A DNA stretch of 64,000 nucleotides from Utricularia gibba (GCA_002189035.1 CM007992.1:3658001-3722000); one strand, 5' to 3'; counted from the stretch's first letter, positions 49,100 to 61,819 are shown. The notes: generated by a model not told the origin, from the letters alone. Program-made: numbers and translations.

Positions 49100-49567
49100 T
49101 CCCGACCATCCATGGCTTCAACCTCAAATTCAGGCACAATATCACTAGAATACCAATCTTTATCGCATCACCTTGGAACTAACATTACCTTAGTAACCGT
49201 CTTATCTATCAGAAATGTGTGCTGTTGTAATGACAGTTGCTTCTTACAACTACCTACTGTGATCCACTCCGGGGCGGGCAGTTGACGCCTGCCCCAGGGT
49301 TTCATTCACCTACCCGCGCGCACACTTTATATTGTCAATGCCGGCATTCTTGGCCTATCACAACGTGACACTTGTAGTTTCCACGACCCGTTTCATCTCA
49401 TTTTTTTCTTTAATATTTCAAAATACTTATTAAATTAGTAGCCCTTACAAAATCAATATATTAAACATTAAATAGTTAAAAATCCCTTCAAAATATGTAG
49501 AAAATATTAAAAAAATATTTAGAATTAGAATTACAGCATCAGCAGACGCTGCAGTGGGTCCCGCTGA
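49100..49567. other. Convergent 3' flanks
   Basis: The spacer between AHL (+) and the membrane protein gene (-). The right half is AT-rich. No further feature is visible. Confidence 0.6.
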
Positions 49568-50551
49568 CTAAACCATGTACTCCTCCTCCATGAGAGGAGC
49601 ATACTCTCCCAGGTACGCATCTGGGTGATCAGCCAGAGACAGCTTGATGATGCTCTCATACTGATACGACTTGCAGATGAAGTAGGTGATGGTTTGACCG
49701 ATGAGGCCGAAAAGGGCAGAAATGGAGACCAGGATCAAGCACAGGATCACAATGCCGAAGCTGCTCCCAACTCCCAGGTATCTGAAGATCACCAGGAACT
49801 TGAACAGATGCTCTATTCCGAAGAAACTCAGGCCTATGATGAGGAACGCCTCGGTGACGATTCCCATCTTTCCCCTTGTCAGAATCTGGCTTCTGTTCGA
49901 TGCATTCAGCCCGTAGCTCTCTTCCAGCACGGATACCACACTGGCGAGATGCCAGAGTATGGTGATGTAGAAGAATCCGGACAGGTAAAACAATGGGAAT
50001 CCAAAGAGGAGAACTTTTCCCATGATCGGTTTCGACCAGAATAAGATGACTCCTAACATCAGAACCACCAGAGAAGCCATGTTGTATGCAAAGACAATGA
50101 CGAAGCTTGACAAAAAGGTGAGCATCAGCCGCTTCCACGCCTTGGGGACGACACTCATCACCTTCATGAGGGATATGTGGTTTCCCGCATAAATGCAGGC
50201 GATGGTGTATACAGCAGTGGAAGTTGAAAAGAGGCCGAGGAGTATAAAGAATGACAGGTAGGAAATCTTGAAGAAGATGAAAGCTGCCCACTCTGTTGTC
50301 AGCATGTTGGATATTCTTGGGTGGAGTTGAGTTCCTTCAAGTGCTGCATCCAGCATGAACTCGTTATTCATCATCTCCTTGAACATGATTTCACTTATCT
50401 GGATCTGTGCCAAGTAGACAAAGCAAAGAGGCAGGATCATAAACAATGAAATCTTCAAGAAAATGTTCCTCCTGTGTAACACGATGCTGCATGATTCAAG
50501 CAATATATCCAAGAGACCAAGAAACCGGGCCTCCTCCTCTTCTCCTTCCAT
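49568..50551 (-). CDS. Multi-pass membrane protein, 'polyadenylate-binding protein 1-B-binding protein' family
   Basis: One exon encodes about 327 residues from MEGEEEEARFLGLLDILLES to LMEEEYMV (stop 49568-49570). Six hydrophobic segments are visible (for example IFLKISLFMILPLCFVYLA, ISYLSFFILLGLFSTSTAVY, FLSSFVIVFAYNMASLVVLM, VLLFGFPLFYLSGFFYITIL). The short cytosolic tail contains YQYESIIKLSLADHPDAYLGEYAPL. The family is plant-specific and its usual database name is uninformative; real function is unknown. I chose the ATG at 50551 because the next in-frame ATG, 36 codons upstream, adds a poorly conserved-looking stretch (HHICCQESSLWIASEN) and lies in a probable 5' leader. A 5'-UTR intron of about 500 bp (donor near 51188) is likely. 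Confidence 0.82.
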   Translation of the reverse strand: MEGEEEEARFLGLLDILLESCSIVLHRRNIFLKISLFMILPLCFVYLAQIQISEIMFKEMMNNEFMLDAALEGTQLHPRISNMLTTEWAAFIFFKISYLSFFILLGLFSTSTAVYTIACIYAGNHISLMKVMSVVPKAWKRLMLTFLSSFVIVFAYNMASLVVLMLGVILFWSKPIMGKVLLFGFPLFYLSGFFYITILWHLASVVSVLEESYGLNASNRSQILTRGKMGIVTEAFLIIGLSFFGIEHLFKFLVIFRYLGVGSSFGIVILCLILVSISALFGLIGQTITYFICKSYQYESIIKLSLADHPDAYLGEYAPLMEEEYMV

Positions 50552-51751
50552 GTTCTCTGATGCTATCCAAAGAGATGATTCTTGACAACAAATGTGATGT
50601 GAAGCTGACTTTTTAAAGGCACTTAAAACAGTTCCTAATTCTGCTGGTCCATACCTCAAAAATACAGCCTCACCCCCACTAATCTACAGCGTATGCGCTA
50701 TTGGGCACCTACTCAATTATTCTTCCTTGGAGTCAACCCAATTGCCCTATTCAAGAAACTCCAAAACTCTCATTAAGAACATCGTACATCAGAACACTCT
50801 AGCAAAGAGTTTTACCATGAAGTCAACTGTCAAGTAGATATGACTAGGAAAAAAAGATGATCAGCCTCAGGCATTATGAGTTTCAACCCGAAACATACCA
50901 GCGAAATTTTTTCTGACTTGTGTTTTGGGACGTTTTATAGGCTTTTCACTTTCTTTTACGAAAGGTCAATCAAGGCAGAAGATAACCATCACATTATTAC
51001 TGCAGCTGTGAAAGAATGCTGATGGCATCAACATGGACTAAACATGCAAACAGAGTTATGAAAATTAAAAAAGGCTAGCATCCAGTGCTTTGAAAAAAAA
51101 AAGTTATTGTATGACATAGTGAAATCAAACCAACACAGATTAGGCGATGATTAGTCCAAACGCCACAAAACTGGAAGTGAAGAGCTTACAATGGAGTGGA
51201 TTGGTGCGGGTGACGAGATTGCTGGTTGCTATAGAGGGAAGGGGCAGTTAAATAAATGCCCATAAAACGTGAAACAAAAAAACACAATCTTGATGAATCT
51301 GCGAAGGTGGGTTTTGATCTGATAGGCCATTTTGCCCGATTCGATCTTCCTCTCCAGGACAAATCGATATCGGCAGATACAAAGATACCAGTGCCGGAGC
51401 AGGGGTGGCGAACGGGCGGAGCCATACCGAAATCACGCTCCATTTGATTTGGGGATTTGGTCAAATATCAATGGCATGGGTTTCCAGAGTTACTAGAATC
51501 TGAACCCCAATTGCCGCGAGATATGCATCTATAACGGTGCACATTTTCGCTATTCTTAGGTTCTAAACGCCTTCCGAGCCTCGACGACAGCCAATTTCCT
51601 CGTACTCCCAAAATCTCTGGTTTCCGTAGTCACATGATCTCGTCCTTTCGTCACTGCGAACTATTTGTTCAGCGATTGTTTCCACAGTCGAGAGCATTTT
51701 TGTAGAAGATTTATGATTTATGGATCTGGGCGACTGAACTGACCGGGTACA
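50552..51751. other. Divergent promoter region
   Basis: It contains the probable 5'-UTR intron of the membrane-protein gene, its distal leader (about 51190-51480) and the promoter of the O-fucosyltransferase-family gene. Small frames at 51186-51464 are in the leader and have no domain. Confidence 0.5.
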
Positions 51752-54518
51752 ATGGTTGGCGACAGACGTTACCGCCATCCCAAGAGCTCATCCACGTCTC
51801 CTGCTAGAAAGTCTTCTGCTCTACCGATTGTTCTGTATTTGATCCTTCTTATCGTTCTCTCGCTCAGTGTTTTCGTTCTTTACACAAAGGATATCTTGCT
51901 TGATGAGCATCAGGTGCCTTTTCTTCGCGCACAGAAGTTCGAGTCAAAGCAGGTTTGAATCTCCTGAGAATGTTGTTAACTTGTTTCATCGTTATTTGTT
52001 TTCTATGAATACATTTGAAAGTTGGAGTGTTCCGCATGGTTTTTGGGTTGCTGATTTAGCAGTATATTGTTGTTTTGCTGTTGTTGTTGCTCTGTGTGTG
52101 TTGCCTAAGTTGGGTTTTCTGTGAGCCATTTGTGTGCAGACATAGTTTGTTCCTGGTAATGGTTGTTGACTATTACTTCTGCAGGTATTAGATGATACAC
52201 TCTGGGAAACTTCTTCCAGTTATGGTTTACGCGCATGTGTCAAGCCGACGAGTAAATATAAACGTACTTCCTTATTATCATCCTTTATCCGTCCCTTGAG
52301 ATTGGAAAGTTTTAGAAATCCTTCTAGTCTTTTATGTTTCTCAGTCTCTCTAGTCATCTGAAGTGTCCTGTATCCACCTCTTGTGACTGCCATGCTATAT
52401 TACTTTTAATCGTTTGCTTGATGCAGATGCTTCCCCCTCAGATCGCTATATCACCGTACGCTGTAATGGGGGTTTGAATCAAATGCGAACCGGAGTAAGC
52501 CGTTTTTAAGTCTCATTCTGTTGTTTTGTTGGGATATGTATCTGTCAAATTTCACCAATCTATTCCAGAAAGGTGAAACTTTTTTGTCGCCTGGTTCTGG
52601 ATTATTCACTTTTAAAATTCAACAACAGATAGCAGATATGGTGGCTGTGGCTCGCATAATGAACGCTACGTTAGTGGTTCCTCAACTCGACAAAAGTTCA
52701 TTTTGGCAAGATAGTAGGTGGTGTCTCCACCCCAACTGGAGCATTTTTAGTTTATTAAGAGTTTAACAGAAATGTTTATTGCATGTTATCTTTTTGCAGT
52801 ACATTCTCTGACGTATTTGACGAAGGTCATTTTATTGACTTTTTACGACAAGATGTGACTGTCATCAAGGCTCTTCCAAAACATTTGGAATCACAACCAC
52901 ACTCAAGAAAACATTTCACCCTATGGTCTGGTGTGAGCTACTATCAGGAAATGATGGAGTTGTGGAAGGAATATAAGGTAAGCTCCCTCTTTCTTCTAGT
53001 TTTGGAGCTGTTTGCTCAATATACTTGGCTTTTCGCGTTCCTGAATTCTAGTTTTGTGATTCAAAAGCAACTTGAAAATTCAACCGTACAGGTCATTCAT
53101 GTTGCAAAATCCGACTCCAGACTTGCAAACAACAATCTGCCTTTGGACATACAGAGGTTAAGATGCCGTGCTCTATATCAAGCTCTTCGATTTTCTCCAT
53201 CTGTTGAGGATCTAGGGAAGGTGAGGACTGTGCTTTCTCACTACGTTTCCGGATGTCCAGTCACCTTGTAGAGGGCTGTATTTTTTTTGTACCTGCATGT
53301 TGCCCATGACGTTAAAATGAACTTGCATCCATTTGATCCTTCTGAATTTTGAGTATGTGAAAGCTTCATTTTAAAGTTATCCTATCGGGATCCACCTTAC
53401 ATTAGGTTCTTAGCATAAATCGATGACACCACAGAAGCTTGTGGAGAGGCTGCGGTTACGCTCCAAGAGATATATTGCACTTCATTTAAGATATGAGAAG
53501 GATATGCTGTCTTTCACTGGGTGCACCAAAGGCCTCACTGGTGCAGAAGCAGAGGAGCTCCGTATGATGCGGTGAGAATTGTTAATGTGTTTTTGTATGT
53601 TGGTGCAAGACATCCTTTTGCTGCTAGTGTTAGAGAGATTCTCGTAGAACTTTTCATTGATTAATGCATGTGCAGGGAGAAGACAAGTCACTGGAAAATA
53701 AAAAATATCAACTCAACTGAGCAGAGACTTGGTGGTCATTGTCCTTTAACTCCAAATGAGGTTGGAGTATTTCTTGATGCTCTCGGGTACCCGAACTCAA
53801 CACTGATCTATGTAGCTGCTGGAAAGATATATGGTGGAGAAGCACGCCTTTTAGAACTTAAATCCCGCTTCCCCAACCTTGTATTCAAGGTGGGTTTAGA
53901 AAATTGAGCTGGTATGCTATTTTATGACTCCTAAAATGACCAGGTTTTCGTGAGTACAGGAAATGCTTGCTACTAGAGAAGAGCTTGGGAAATTTTCCCA
54001 TCATGCATCACAAAGTGCAGCTCTTGACTATCTAATATCCATTGAAAGCGATGTTTTCATCCCATCCCATGATGGGAACATGGCAAGAACGGTTGAAGGT
54101 CATCGCCGATTCTTAGGACACCGGAAAACAATAACTCCAGACAGGTGTTTCTCAATATGAGTTTTATACTGATTGTCATGTCACTCCCTGTCCGGTTCTT
54201 TATATTTCTTTGGAAATATGCAGGGGAGGCCTTGTTCAGTTATTAGATAAATTGGAATCTGGTGCTGTTGCGGCATCGACATTCCGTCGTCATGTCAAAC
54301 AATTGCACAAAAGCAGGTTAGCCATGTGTTCAACTTGCAATCCATATGGGCATGCAACAGCACTGATACAAGTATGGGCGGATTACAGGCTTGGCGCCCC
54401 ACGACGAAGAAGCACCCCACTGGGAATCAGGGGCCGCTTAAGGCTCAGGCTAGAAGAACCTTTCTACCAGAATCCATTTCCAGAATGTATATGCCGCTCG
54501 GACGATGCAGTCAAGTGA
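51752..54518 (+). CDS. O-fucosyltransferase family protein (11 exons, 500 aa)
   Basis: Exons 51752-51952, 52185-52263, 52427-52494, 52629-52717, 52800-52977, 53092-53220, 53435-53571, 53676-53889, 53960-54144, 54224-54316 and 54389-54518 total 501 codons with the stop. It is a type II membrane protein: a short basic tail, then the anchor [21 protein letters not shown]. The plant GDP-fucose O-fucosyltransferase (GT106-like, formerly DUF246) blocks follow: [62 protein letters not shown] (about 260-277), [26 protein letters not shown], and [20 protein letters not shown]. The end is [14 protein letters not shown]. Members act in the Golgi on cell-wall or protein substrates; the acceptor is unknown here. 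The last intron, 54317-54388, is 72 bp, in frame and free of stops. Confidence 0.93.
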
Positions 54519-55160
54519 CATCTATCTACAAAATCACAGTACAGTGGTGAAAAGGGACCTACTTTGCTTCTTGCTCATTCCATTTTTGTGTTGGCCATAC
54601 AAATAATGAGCATGCACCAACTGTTTGTTCGAGTTTACTTGTGCCTAGACAATCTACAGGCGATGTGTATATATGACAAGCGGTTCATTTTCCTGCTCCA
54701 CAGTCACTGTGTTCTGTTGCAGAAAAAAAAGAAGAAGAAGAAGAAGAAGAAGGAATCCTGATAAGGATAAGGGCGTCCAACCCCAATAAGTTAACAAATG
54801 TGCCCCACTAGGAATAGTTGCTTATAACTTTATTGCAGAAAGTTGAGTAGTTCGAGAGTCAGCTTCTCGTGGGTCGTGGGTATACCTCACAAAATTTGCA
54901 ACCTTTTTCTATATACAATACAATATGCAGCTAACATGACATGACGCAGTAAGGGATGATTTTGACATAGATTCACCCAAAGGAGGTATACCGAATCTTA
55001 CAGTGGCTATGGACCAAGTCCTCTTGAAGCTCGCCTGTCTACGAAGAAGACCTCTGCAAGAGAAGAACTTTATGATCATTTATATATACTATTATCACCA
55101 TAGTGTGTTTTTATGTGTATATAAGGCTAGAGATAATGGAGTTGGGCAGGGCCTGCCATA
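54519..55160. other. Intergenic region, O-fucosyltransferase 3' flank and TLP promoter
   Basis: Holds an A/GAA microsatellite at about 54722-54754 and the promoter of the thaumatin-like gene. No other feature is visible. Confidence 0.6.
54722..54754. repeat. A-rich (GAA)n microsatellite
   Basis: A run of A followed by repeated GAA triplets in the 3' region of the O-fucosyltransferase-family gene. Simple sequence only. Confidence 0.9.
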
Positions 55161-56338
55161 ATGGAGAAGACAATGATGGCAGTGATCAGCAGGGCCGCAC
55201 TTCTCCTGTTGGCCGTTGCAATCGACTCTCAAAGTCTGAGCTTTTTTTTCTTTTCCCGGCAGTATTGCTTCGGTCGTTTATGTGTTCATTAAAAGATTTG
55301 CTGTTGTGGTGCAGGGGGAGCCACGGCGGCGAAGTTTACCCTGATAAACAGGTGTTCGGAGACAGTTTGGCCTGCGATTTTGGGATCTCCACAGCTGGAG
55401 ACCACCGGGTTTGCCCTTCCGAAGGAACAGTCACGCGCCGTGCACGCGCCGACGGGATGGTCTGGGCGATTCTGGGCGAGGACGGGGTGTTCGTTTGATG
55501 AATCAGGGAAGGGATCCTGCGCCACGGGCGACTGCGGCTCCGGGGAAATGGAATGCAAAGGCAGAGGAGCCATCTCCGCCACCTTGGCTGAATTCACGGT
55601 GGGCACGGCTGCGTCGATGGATTTCTACGATGTCAGCCTCGTGGACGGCTACAATTTGCCGGTGACGGTGGAGGCCAGCGGCGGTTCAGGGCACTGCGCG
55701 TCCACAGGATGCGCGGTGGATCTCAACCAGAAATGCCCGGTGGAGCTGAAGACGGAGGACGGCGGAGCCTGTCGCAGCGCGTGCGACGCGTTCGACACGG
55801 CGGAGTACTGCTGCAAAGGCGAATACGGATCCCCGGCGACGTGTAAGCCGTCGGCGTACTCCCAAATGTTCAAAACCGCATGTCCGAAATGCTACAGCTA
55901 CGCTTACGACGATGCTACCAGCACCTTCACTTGCTCCGCTGCCGATTACATCATCACCTTCTGCCCCTCCTCCTTGCCCGGGTAACTCAATCCCTTCCAC
56001 TTCTACACAAAAAATAAATTCCCAATAAACAACAGAAAAACCAGGAAAAAGAAGATGCAGTACATTTTCGGTAACTTTCAGTCCAGTAACCCCTTTTTGT
56101 TGTTTTTTCCAGTCAAAAATCTTCTACGCCAGACGGAACCTCGACTGAACCGAACCAGCCGCAGCCGGGTCACGAACCGCCACCTGGCACAACACCTGGG
56201 TCACTTCAGCCGGCGGTCTTGGGGGACGACTCGTGGCTGGCGGAGCTGGCCGCCGGAGTAGGAGCTCTGAGGCCCGGCGCACTGTTGGGGGCGCTGATCC
56301 CGGTTCTGCACCTCGCCGGATGGGTACATGTTCACTAG
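55161..56338 (+). CDS. Thaumatin-like protein with Pro-rich, GPI-type C-terminal extension (3 exons, 321 aa)
   Basis: Exons 55161-55233, 55315-55981 and 56113-56338 join in frame. The first exon encodes a signal peptide (MMAVISRAALLLLAVAI). The mature thaumatin fold starts AAKFTLINRCSETVWPAI and includes GRFWARTGCSFDES, AEFTV, FYDVSLVDGYNLPV, CRSACDAF, YCCKGEY and CSAADYIITFCP. Cysteine spacing and the acidic-cleft residues of PR-5-type proteins are preserved. The third exon adds a Pro/Thr/Gly linker (EPNQPQPGHEPPPGTTPG) and a hydrophobic tail (LLGALIPVLHLAGWV), the layout of GPI-anchored thaumatin-like proteins. The family is secreted, some members bind beta-glucans and inhibit fungi. The first donor (AAA|GTCTGA) is the least typical junction. 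Confidence 0.9.
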
Positions 56339-57067
56339 TGGTTAGCGCTAGGATGAATTGATTCCTTTCAAATTAACATCATTAATACACGCCACGCCTA
56401 TTCATGGTCGAAGAAGAATACATTGAAATCAGCTTTTTGTGGGGAGGTCGCGCATCAAAAAAGTTTACAACTTTTGGGGGTCTGAGTCAACTTCATTCCA
56501 TCTAAACACAAACCAAACATCATACGATGCTTATCTTGCGTATTACGTAATGAAAAATGAGTGGAATGGGCAGGAGAATCAGAACCGACTTTTTAAACTG
56601 CAAAAAAGCACTGGCACCACCACCTTAGCAGAATCTTTGAAGTTTGTTTTTCATGCATCAAAGAAGAATTTTTTGTCTGTCCTCCACCACATTGAAGATG
56701 AAGGCACGGTGAGCACTTCTTGTGTAATAAACCAGTGGCATGGCCATTGCTCTAGAGCACTTCATGGTATTAAAAAGCTGTGATACTATGCTTGCTAAAG
56801 AATGGACAAAATGTGTATGAGAGGTCATAAAACAACTTCTTGCAGCTTCGTAGTTAAAAGAAGAGGTCACCAGACAAACACCGTACGGATCTAGGAAAGG
56901 GCAGCAAAAGCTCATCATAAATAGGATGAGGGTATCCACTAAAAATTTCTGTACAAAAATGGAGATCATGGCAAAAGACCAGAGCTCAAACTAAGCTAAC
57001 CGTATATCTATATGGCAAGAAACAACAAGAAGTAGAAATGGATGGTTTGATTAAGTACACACAATCA
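56339..57067. other. Convergent 3' flanks
   Basis: The spacer between the thaumatin-like gene (+) and the NIP1-like gene (-). Frames here (for example 56439-56783) have no domain and look like chance frames. Confidence 0.55.
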
Positions 57068-58478
57068 TCACAGATCCCTTCTGCACAACGGGCATGAGCC
57101 GTGTCTCACCAGCCAGGCATCAATGCAGGTTAGATGAAAGATGTGGTGGCAATGTGGCAAACTGCGGACAGTTTCACCAGCTTGAAAGTCCTGAGCAACG
57201 ACGAGGATGTGAATTAAGAGGGGTTCTGAATAAAAAGAAGGAAGATTGGGCGACAAAAGAGAAAAAAAAAACAGCTAAGCTACCTGGAGACATACTGAAC
57301 AACAAGCTCCATCGCCCTTAGTGTCAAAGTTGAAATCTTTAGTAATTGTGAATTTTGGGATCTTTTCAACACTGTCTGCCAGGAGCCCTTTTGCACCACC
57401 GATGTCGAAAATGCTAGGTATTTCATCGAAGGATCCTTCAACAGCTCCCATCTAATACAAAAATATCATTTAGTAAGCAAACTGTGCGTTAGATGAAAAA
57501 AAGAACATCAAAGTGGTGCTATACCTGGCTTTGCACTGCACTAAGCATGGCAGGGCCTATACGCTCCCGAACAAGTCTACCACTAACAAGGCTTGCTAAA
57601 ACATCAATCTGCAAAACATATTATTCAGTCTACAAAATTGAGCACGCCATGACTAAAAAGCAAATGCGGAATAATGGATTTCCAATATTCACCAGGTAAA
57701 GGAGACAACGCAACCCCGACTCGTCTGTTTGCCATAAAAGCAGGGATGATTCGAAGACCTCAATAGAGAAAACAGCACCAGATATAGCGCCAATAGAAGC
57801 CCCTCTAATGAACCCACTTTCTGTCTCCTGACCAATCAGTGCTCCTGTCATTGCTCCTAATAATGTTCCCACTGCAAGAGCACATTCTTAAGAACTCATA
57901 CAACAGGGGCAAATCTGAAATTTAAGAATAAAGAAACGTGCTTCTGAAAAATTCTCTAATGGGTGCTGGAATCACAAGTTAAAACTCAGGCCATCGATGG
58001 GGCAAAACCACAAAACTTAATCGGGATACGACGAGATGACAACTACATTCCAACCCCCAACCCGAGCAATCCCTTCCATCAGCATCGAACCACACAATCA
58101 CCTTCCACGGGCCCAAACCCAGGGACCCATAACAAAAAAAAATCCCACACATAGACGAAAACACACGAGGGAGATCGCAACCCTAAAGAAAGAACCAACC
58201 CAACGGTGCAGATCATAATCACAACCTCCAGACCCCAAAATCCATAAATAAATCAGACGTCTTAACAACAAGAAAGAGAAGCCCTCACCCAAAGCAAAGA
58301 TAAAGGTCAAAATTGCAGAGAAAACATGGCCAAGCACCGTCGAAACCGCATATCCAACGATATCCCTGACCCAATTAACAAATGACCCATACGAAGAATC
58401 GTATCCCGCCGTCGACGGAGAGGCTGACAATGGCGCCGAAGGGGGCAAAGAATGCGAAGCGTATGCGTACAGGTCCAT
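57068..58478 (-). CDS. NEP1-interacting-protein-like RING-H2 protein (5 exons)
   Basis: Five exons run in frame from [18 protein letters not shown] (start 58476-58478) to CPLCRRDL (stop 57068-57070). Residues about 30-110 form the membrane part: a hydrophobic span ([24 protein letters not shown]), then a glycine-rich pair of segments ([20 protein letters not shown], then [15 protein letters not shown]). The C-terminal RING-H2 domain is [32 protein letters not shown]...CPLCRRDL, complete. This layout is that of NIP1/NIP2 (ATL-related) proteins, which are membrane E3 ligases; NIP proteins were described as tethering a plastid RNA polymerase to thylakoids. It ends 8 residues after the last RING ligand, as expected for the family. 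Confidence 0.9.
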
Positions 58479-58999
58479 GAAATTCAGCGCAAAGACGTTC
58501 CCCACGATTCAACAAAACCACGCCCCAGGATATATATAAATACACATATCCCGAGAAGGATCCAAATTTCCTTTTCTTTTTTTTTAAATAAATAAAAATA
58601 ATGTTCAACTTCCTTAACGCGTACGTCTCAGCGCGTTGCCCGGCTTCTAATTTATGAATGTGGGGCCCATTTTCTACACTTTTAGATAGGCGCTTACATT
58701 TAATTAAAATAAAAAAAACTGGTCATAAGTTCGGTCAACCTTTGATTTAATAATTTTTATAAAACGTTAAATTAAAGAATTGTTCTAGAAAATTTTTGAA
58801 AACTCTTTTTACTTTTTAAAATTATTTTAGAAAAATAAAAATAACCAAATCCTTACTTTTCTAAAAATTATTTTTATTTCTGAAAAATAGAAATAAGTTT
58901 CCTTGAATCATTATTTTTATGTTTGATTGATGACCAAAACATTTACAAATCTGGTTATTCGATTTTTCTATTACATTGAAACAACAAAATTACAGGGAA
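58479..58999. other. AT-rich spacer between NIP1-like and RLCK genes
   Basis: The NIP1-like promoter and the 3' flank of the minus-strand RLCK gene. The right part is AT-rich. Nothing else is visible. Confidence 0.6.
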
Positions 59000-60795
59000 T
59001 TACCCAAGCAAGTGACGTGGTGAGCGATTGCTGCGATGGAAGTTCTGATAGGGAGGCGAGGAGGCAGCTCGAGGAGACAGCGGCAGCATGTTTTGGTGAG
59101 AGGAAGATGGGGGCTGGTCTTTGGAGATGCTCATTGCTGCGATGCCTTCTAAGCATTCGACTATGTCCGCCATGGAAGGCCGTTTCTTGGGGTCCGTTGC
59201 AAGGCATCTGCGGGTGAGGTGGGCAGCCTCAGATGCTGCCTTGGGGAATACTGCCCTTCCATCTGTTCATCGATTATGTTCTTCAGGTTCCGTTTCTGCC
59301 AGAGGAGGGGCTGCATCCAGTCAACCAGGTTCTGCTGCCCTCGGGGGCGTCTTTTATCAAGTGATCTCAAGCCTGTCATCATCTCAAGCAGCACCACTCC
59401 GAAGCCATACACATCACTCTTCACAGAGAGGTGACCTGTGTGCATGTGTTGGTTGTTGAGTATGTGGCATCGCCCACCATGCTTTTCAAAGGGGGAAAGT
59501 AGGTCTTACCTGTGCTGATGTACTCAGGGGCAGCATATCCCAGCGTTCCCATGACTCGAGTAGTGACATGAGTATCTGATCCGGATGGCCCCAGCCTCGC
59601 CAGCCCAAAGTCTGATATTTTTGCATTGTAATTCTACAGTTAAGAGAAGGAACAGTTGAGAATAGAAGCAAATTGGGGGCATAGAGAAAGAATGTTCCTT
59701 ATGGCCTATCTCTTGAAAAGACTAGAGTTGAGCAGAAACATGATTCATTGTTGCATTTTGTTCCAGTTTGAGTATAGAATCAATCACCCCCACCGTTTTA
59801 CGTTTCCAAGCAAATGATTATGGGCTCACCCAGATTGCACACTAAAAACTACCTCGTCCAGGAGAATGTTGGATGTCTTGAAATCACGATATATGACTTC
59901 CTTCCCGGAATCATGTAAAAAAGCCAATCCCCTTGCTGCTCCTATAGCGATTTTGAGTCGTAAATCCCATGAAAAAGGTTCCTGCCCCGCATTCCCTGAG
60001 TAATGAATAAAAGAGGATGTATGACTCAGGTTAACATTCCTGCATAGCCTGAGTTGCAAACAAAGCGTACTTCTAAAGAGATGATCCTCGAGGCTCCCAT
60101 TCTCAACATACTCATAAACCAGTATGAGCTCTCTCTGTTCCCAACAGAAGCCTAATAGCTGTACCAAGTTAGGATGCGATAACATTCCCAGAAAGTTAAC
60201 TTCAGTCTGCATGATCACATAAAGCAATTTCAAGTAGCATCAAAATATATATTAATTTCTGCTATTCGGGCACGAGTTGGCAACTGACAGAATGTTAACG
60301 TGAAGGAAGGAAAGGGGATGAAATTACCTGCCATTCTTCAAACCCCTGCAAACTTCGGGGATTCAACTTCTTTATAGCAACCATCATTCCAGTTCCCAAT
60401 CGAGATGACGGCCTGAGGGTTTTCTCCTCCAACCATCCCCTATACACAGTCCCAAAACCCCCTACCCCCAACACCATAGTCCGATTGAAGTTACCAGAGG
60501 CGATCTTCAAATCATTAAAACTATAGATTTTCAAACTCCGTGTAGCTGATTCTTCTCCTGTAAAGTCCATACCAATAACCGAACCAGAAGTAATTTTGCG
60601 GCTGCTGCTGGCATCCGGCAGACCCTGCATTCGCCTTCCCCCGGAGCTGCAATTGCGCGATACCCCTAACCACACAAGTACTATATAATCTCAATTTGCT
60701 AAAACCAGAAAGCAAATGAAGTTCACACTAGAACAAAGAGTACCTACGGCGGATGCTATGGACCTAGGGTCCAGCGATCCAGAGCAATTTCCCAT
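59000..60795 (-). CDS. Receptor-like cytoplasmic kinase, RLCK-VII/PBL type, one apparent frame break
   Basis: Six exons start with [17 protein letters not shown] (60793-60795), a myristoylation/palmitoylation signal for the plasma membrane. The kinase domain follows: [77 protein letters not shown] (RD catalytic loop), [26 protein letters not shown] (DFG and activation segment), [27 protein letters not shown] and [11 protein letters not shown]. Members relay signals from surface receptors in immunity and growth. The last exon (59000-59435, 436 nt) is one base short: after MEGQYSP the family expects KAASEAAHL, but the frame shifts at 59241-59242 and stops at 59161. Adding one base restores [23 protein letters not shown] and a stop at 59000-59002. 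Confidence 0.88.
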
Positions 60796-61819
60796 AATTC
60801 AAGCTTGTTTGTCGTCAGAACTAAAACCCAACAAAAATCGCCCTCCAGCAGCTTCTTGAAGAAAAAAGGAAACAGTGGCTGTAGAAAACGTAGCGCATCA
60901 TCTGCCCCGCCCACTATCGCAAGGGAGAGAGAAAGGAAGAGACTCGATCTCCAAGACTCAAACTCGAACTATTATATTCCCTGGCTCCTGATAGGCGGGA
61001 GCGATGACCTTTCAGTTTTCTATTTTGGGCTTTTTTACTGGGCCGACACCTAAGGACCCAAATCATAGCCCAATACACAAATAAATAAACAGCCTCAGCC
61101 GCCTCATTAATGTGACACCGCGGGCTCGTCGGTGTCGGATCTAACCCACATTTCACACCGAACCCTAATTTAAACCCTAAAATTTATTAGGATTTCGATT
61201 GAAACCCTTTTTGAAATCATTAATGGACATTCAAACCCTAAAAAATTAATTCGGGATGTTCGATTGAGACCCATCCATCGACTTTTAAAATCATTATTTA
61301 ATTTTTTTTTTCTTGGGAATTAAGGCAAAAAAAAAAAAAAAAGAGAAGCAATTCGTGATCATGTGTCCACCATTTTAAAAAAATAGTTTAAAAATATTTA
61401 TAATTAATGCATTGTCTCCCCCCGTACGTCCACATGAATCCTCCTCCATGTGGACGAGAATGGAGCACCAAAGAAAAATGATGACCAAATCATTGAAATC
61501 AAAACCTGGTTTCAATTTCCGAGTAAATTAATGATTGACGGGGCAGTTGGTTTAGTGGAAAATGAGGCAAATATTGGATGTATTAGAAATGTGGACAGCC
61601 ACGGTAACGTAAAAATTATAATAGAGTGTGTGATAGATATTGTACGGATGATTGCGTTTTTAAATTAATCGTAAATATTTAACTTTTTATCTCATTTTTA
61701 TTTTTATTAAAAGTTTGTAAATTACCAATAAATGAGTTTTTCTATGCATTTTATCTTACTTTTTATATTTTTAATGCATTAATGTTATTAATAATATTTT
61801 TTGAACTAAGAATTTATGG

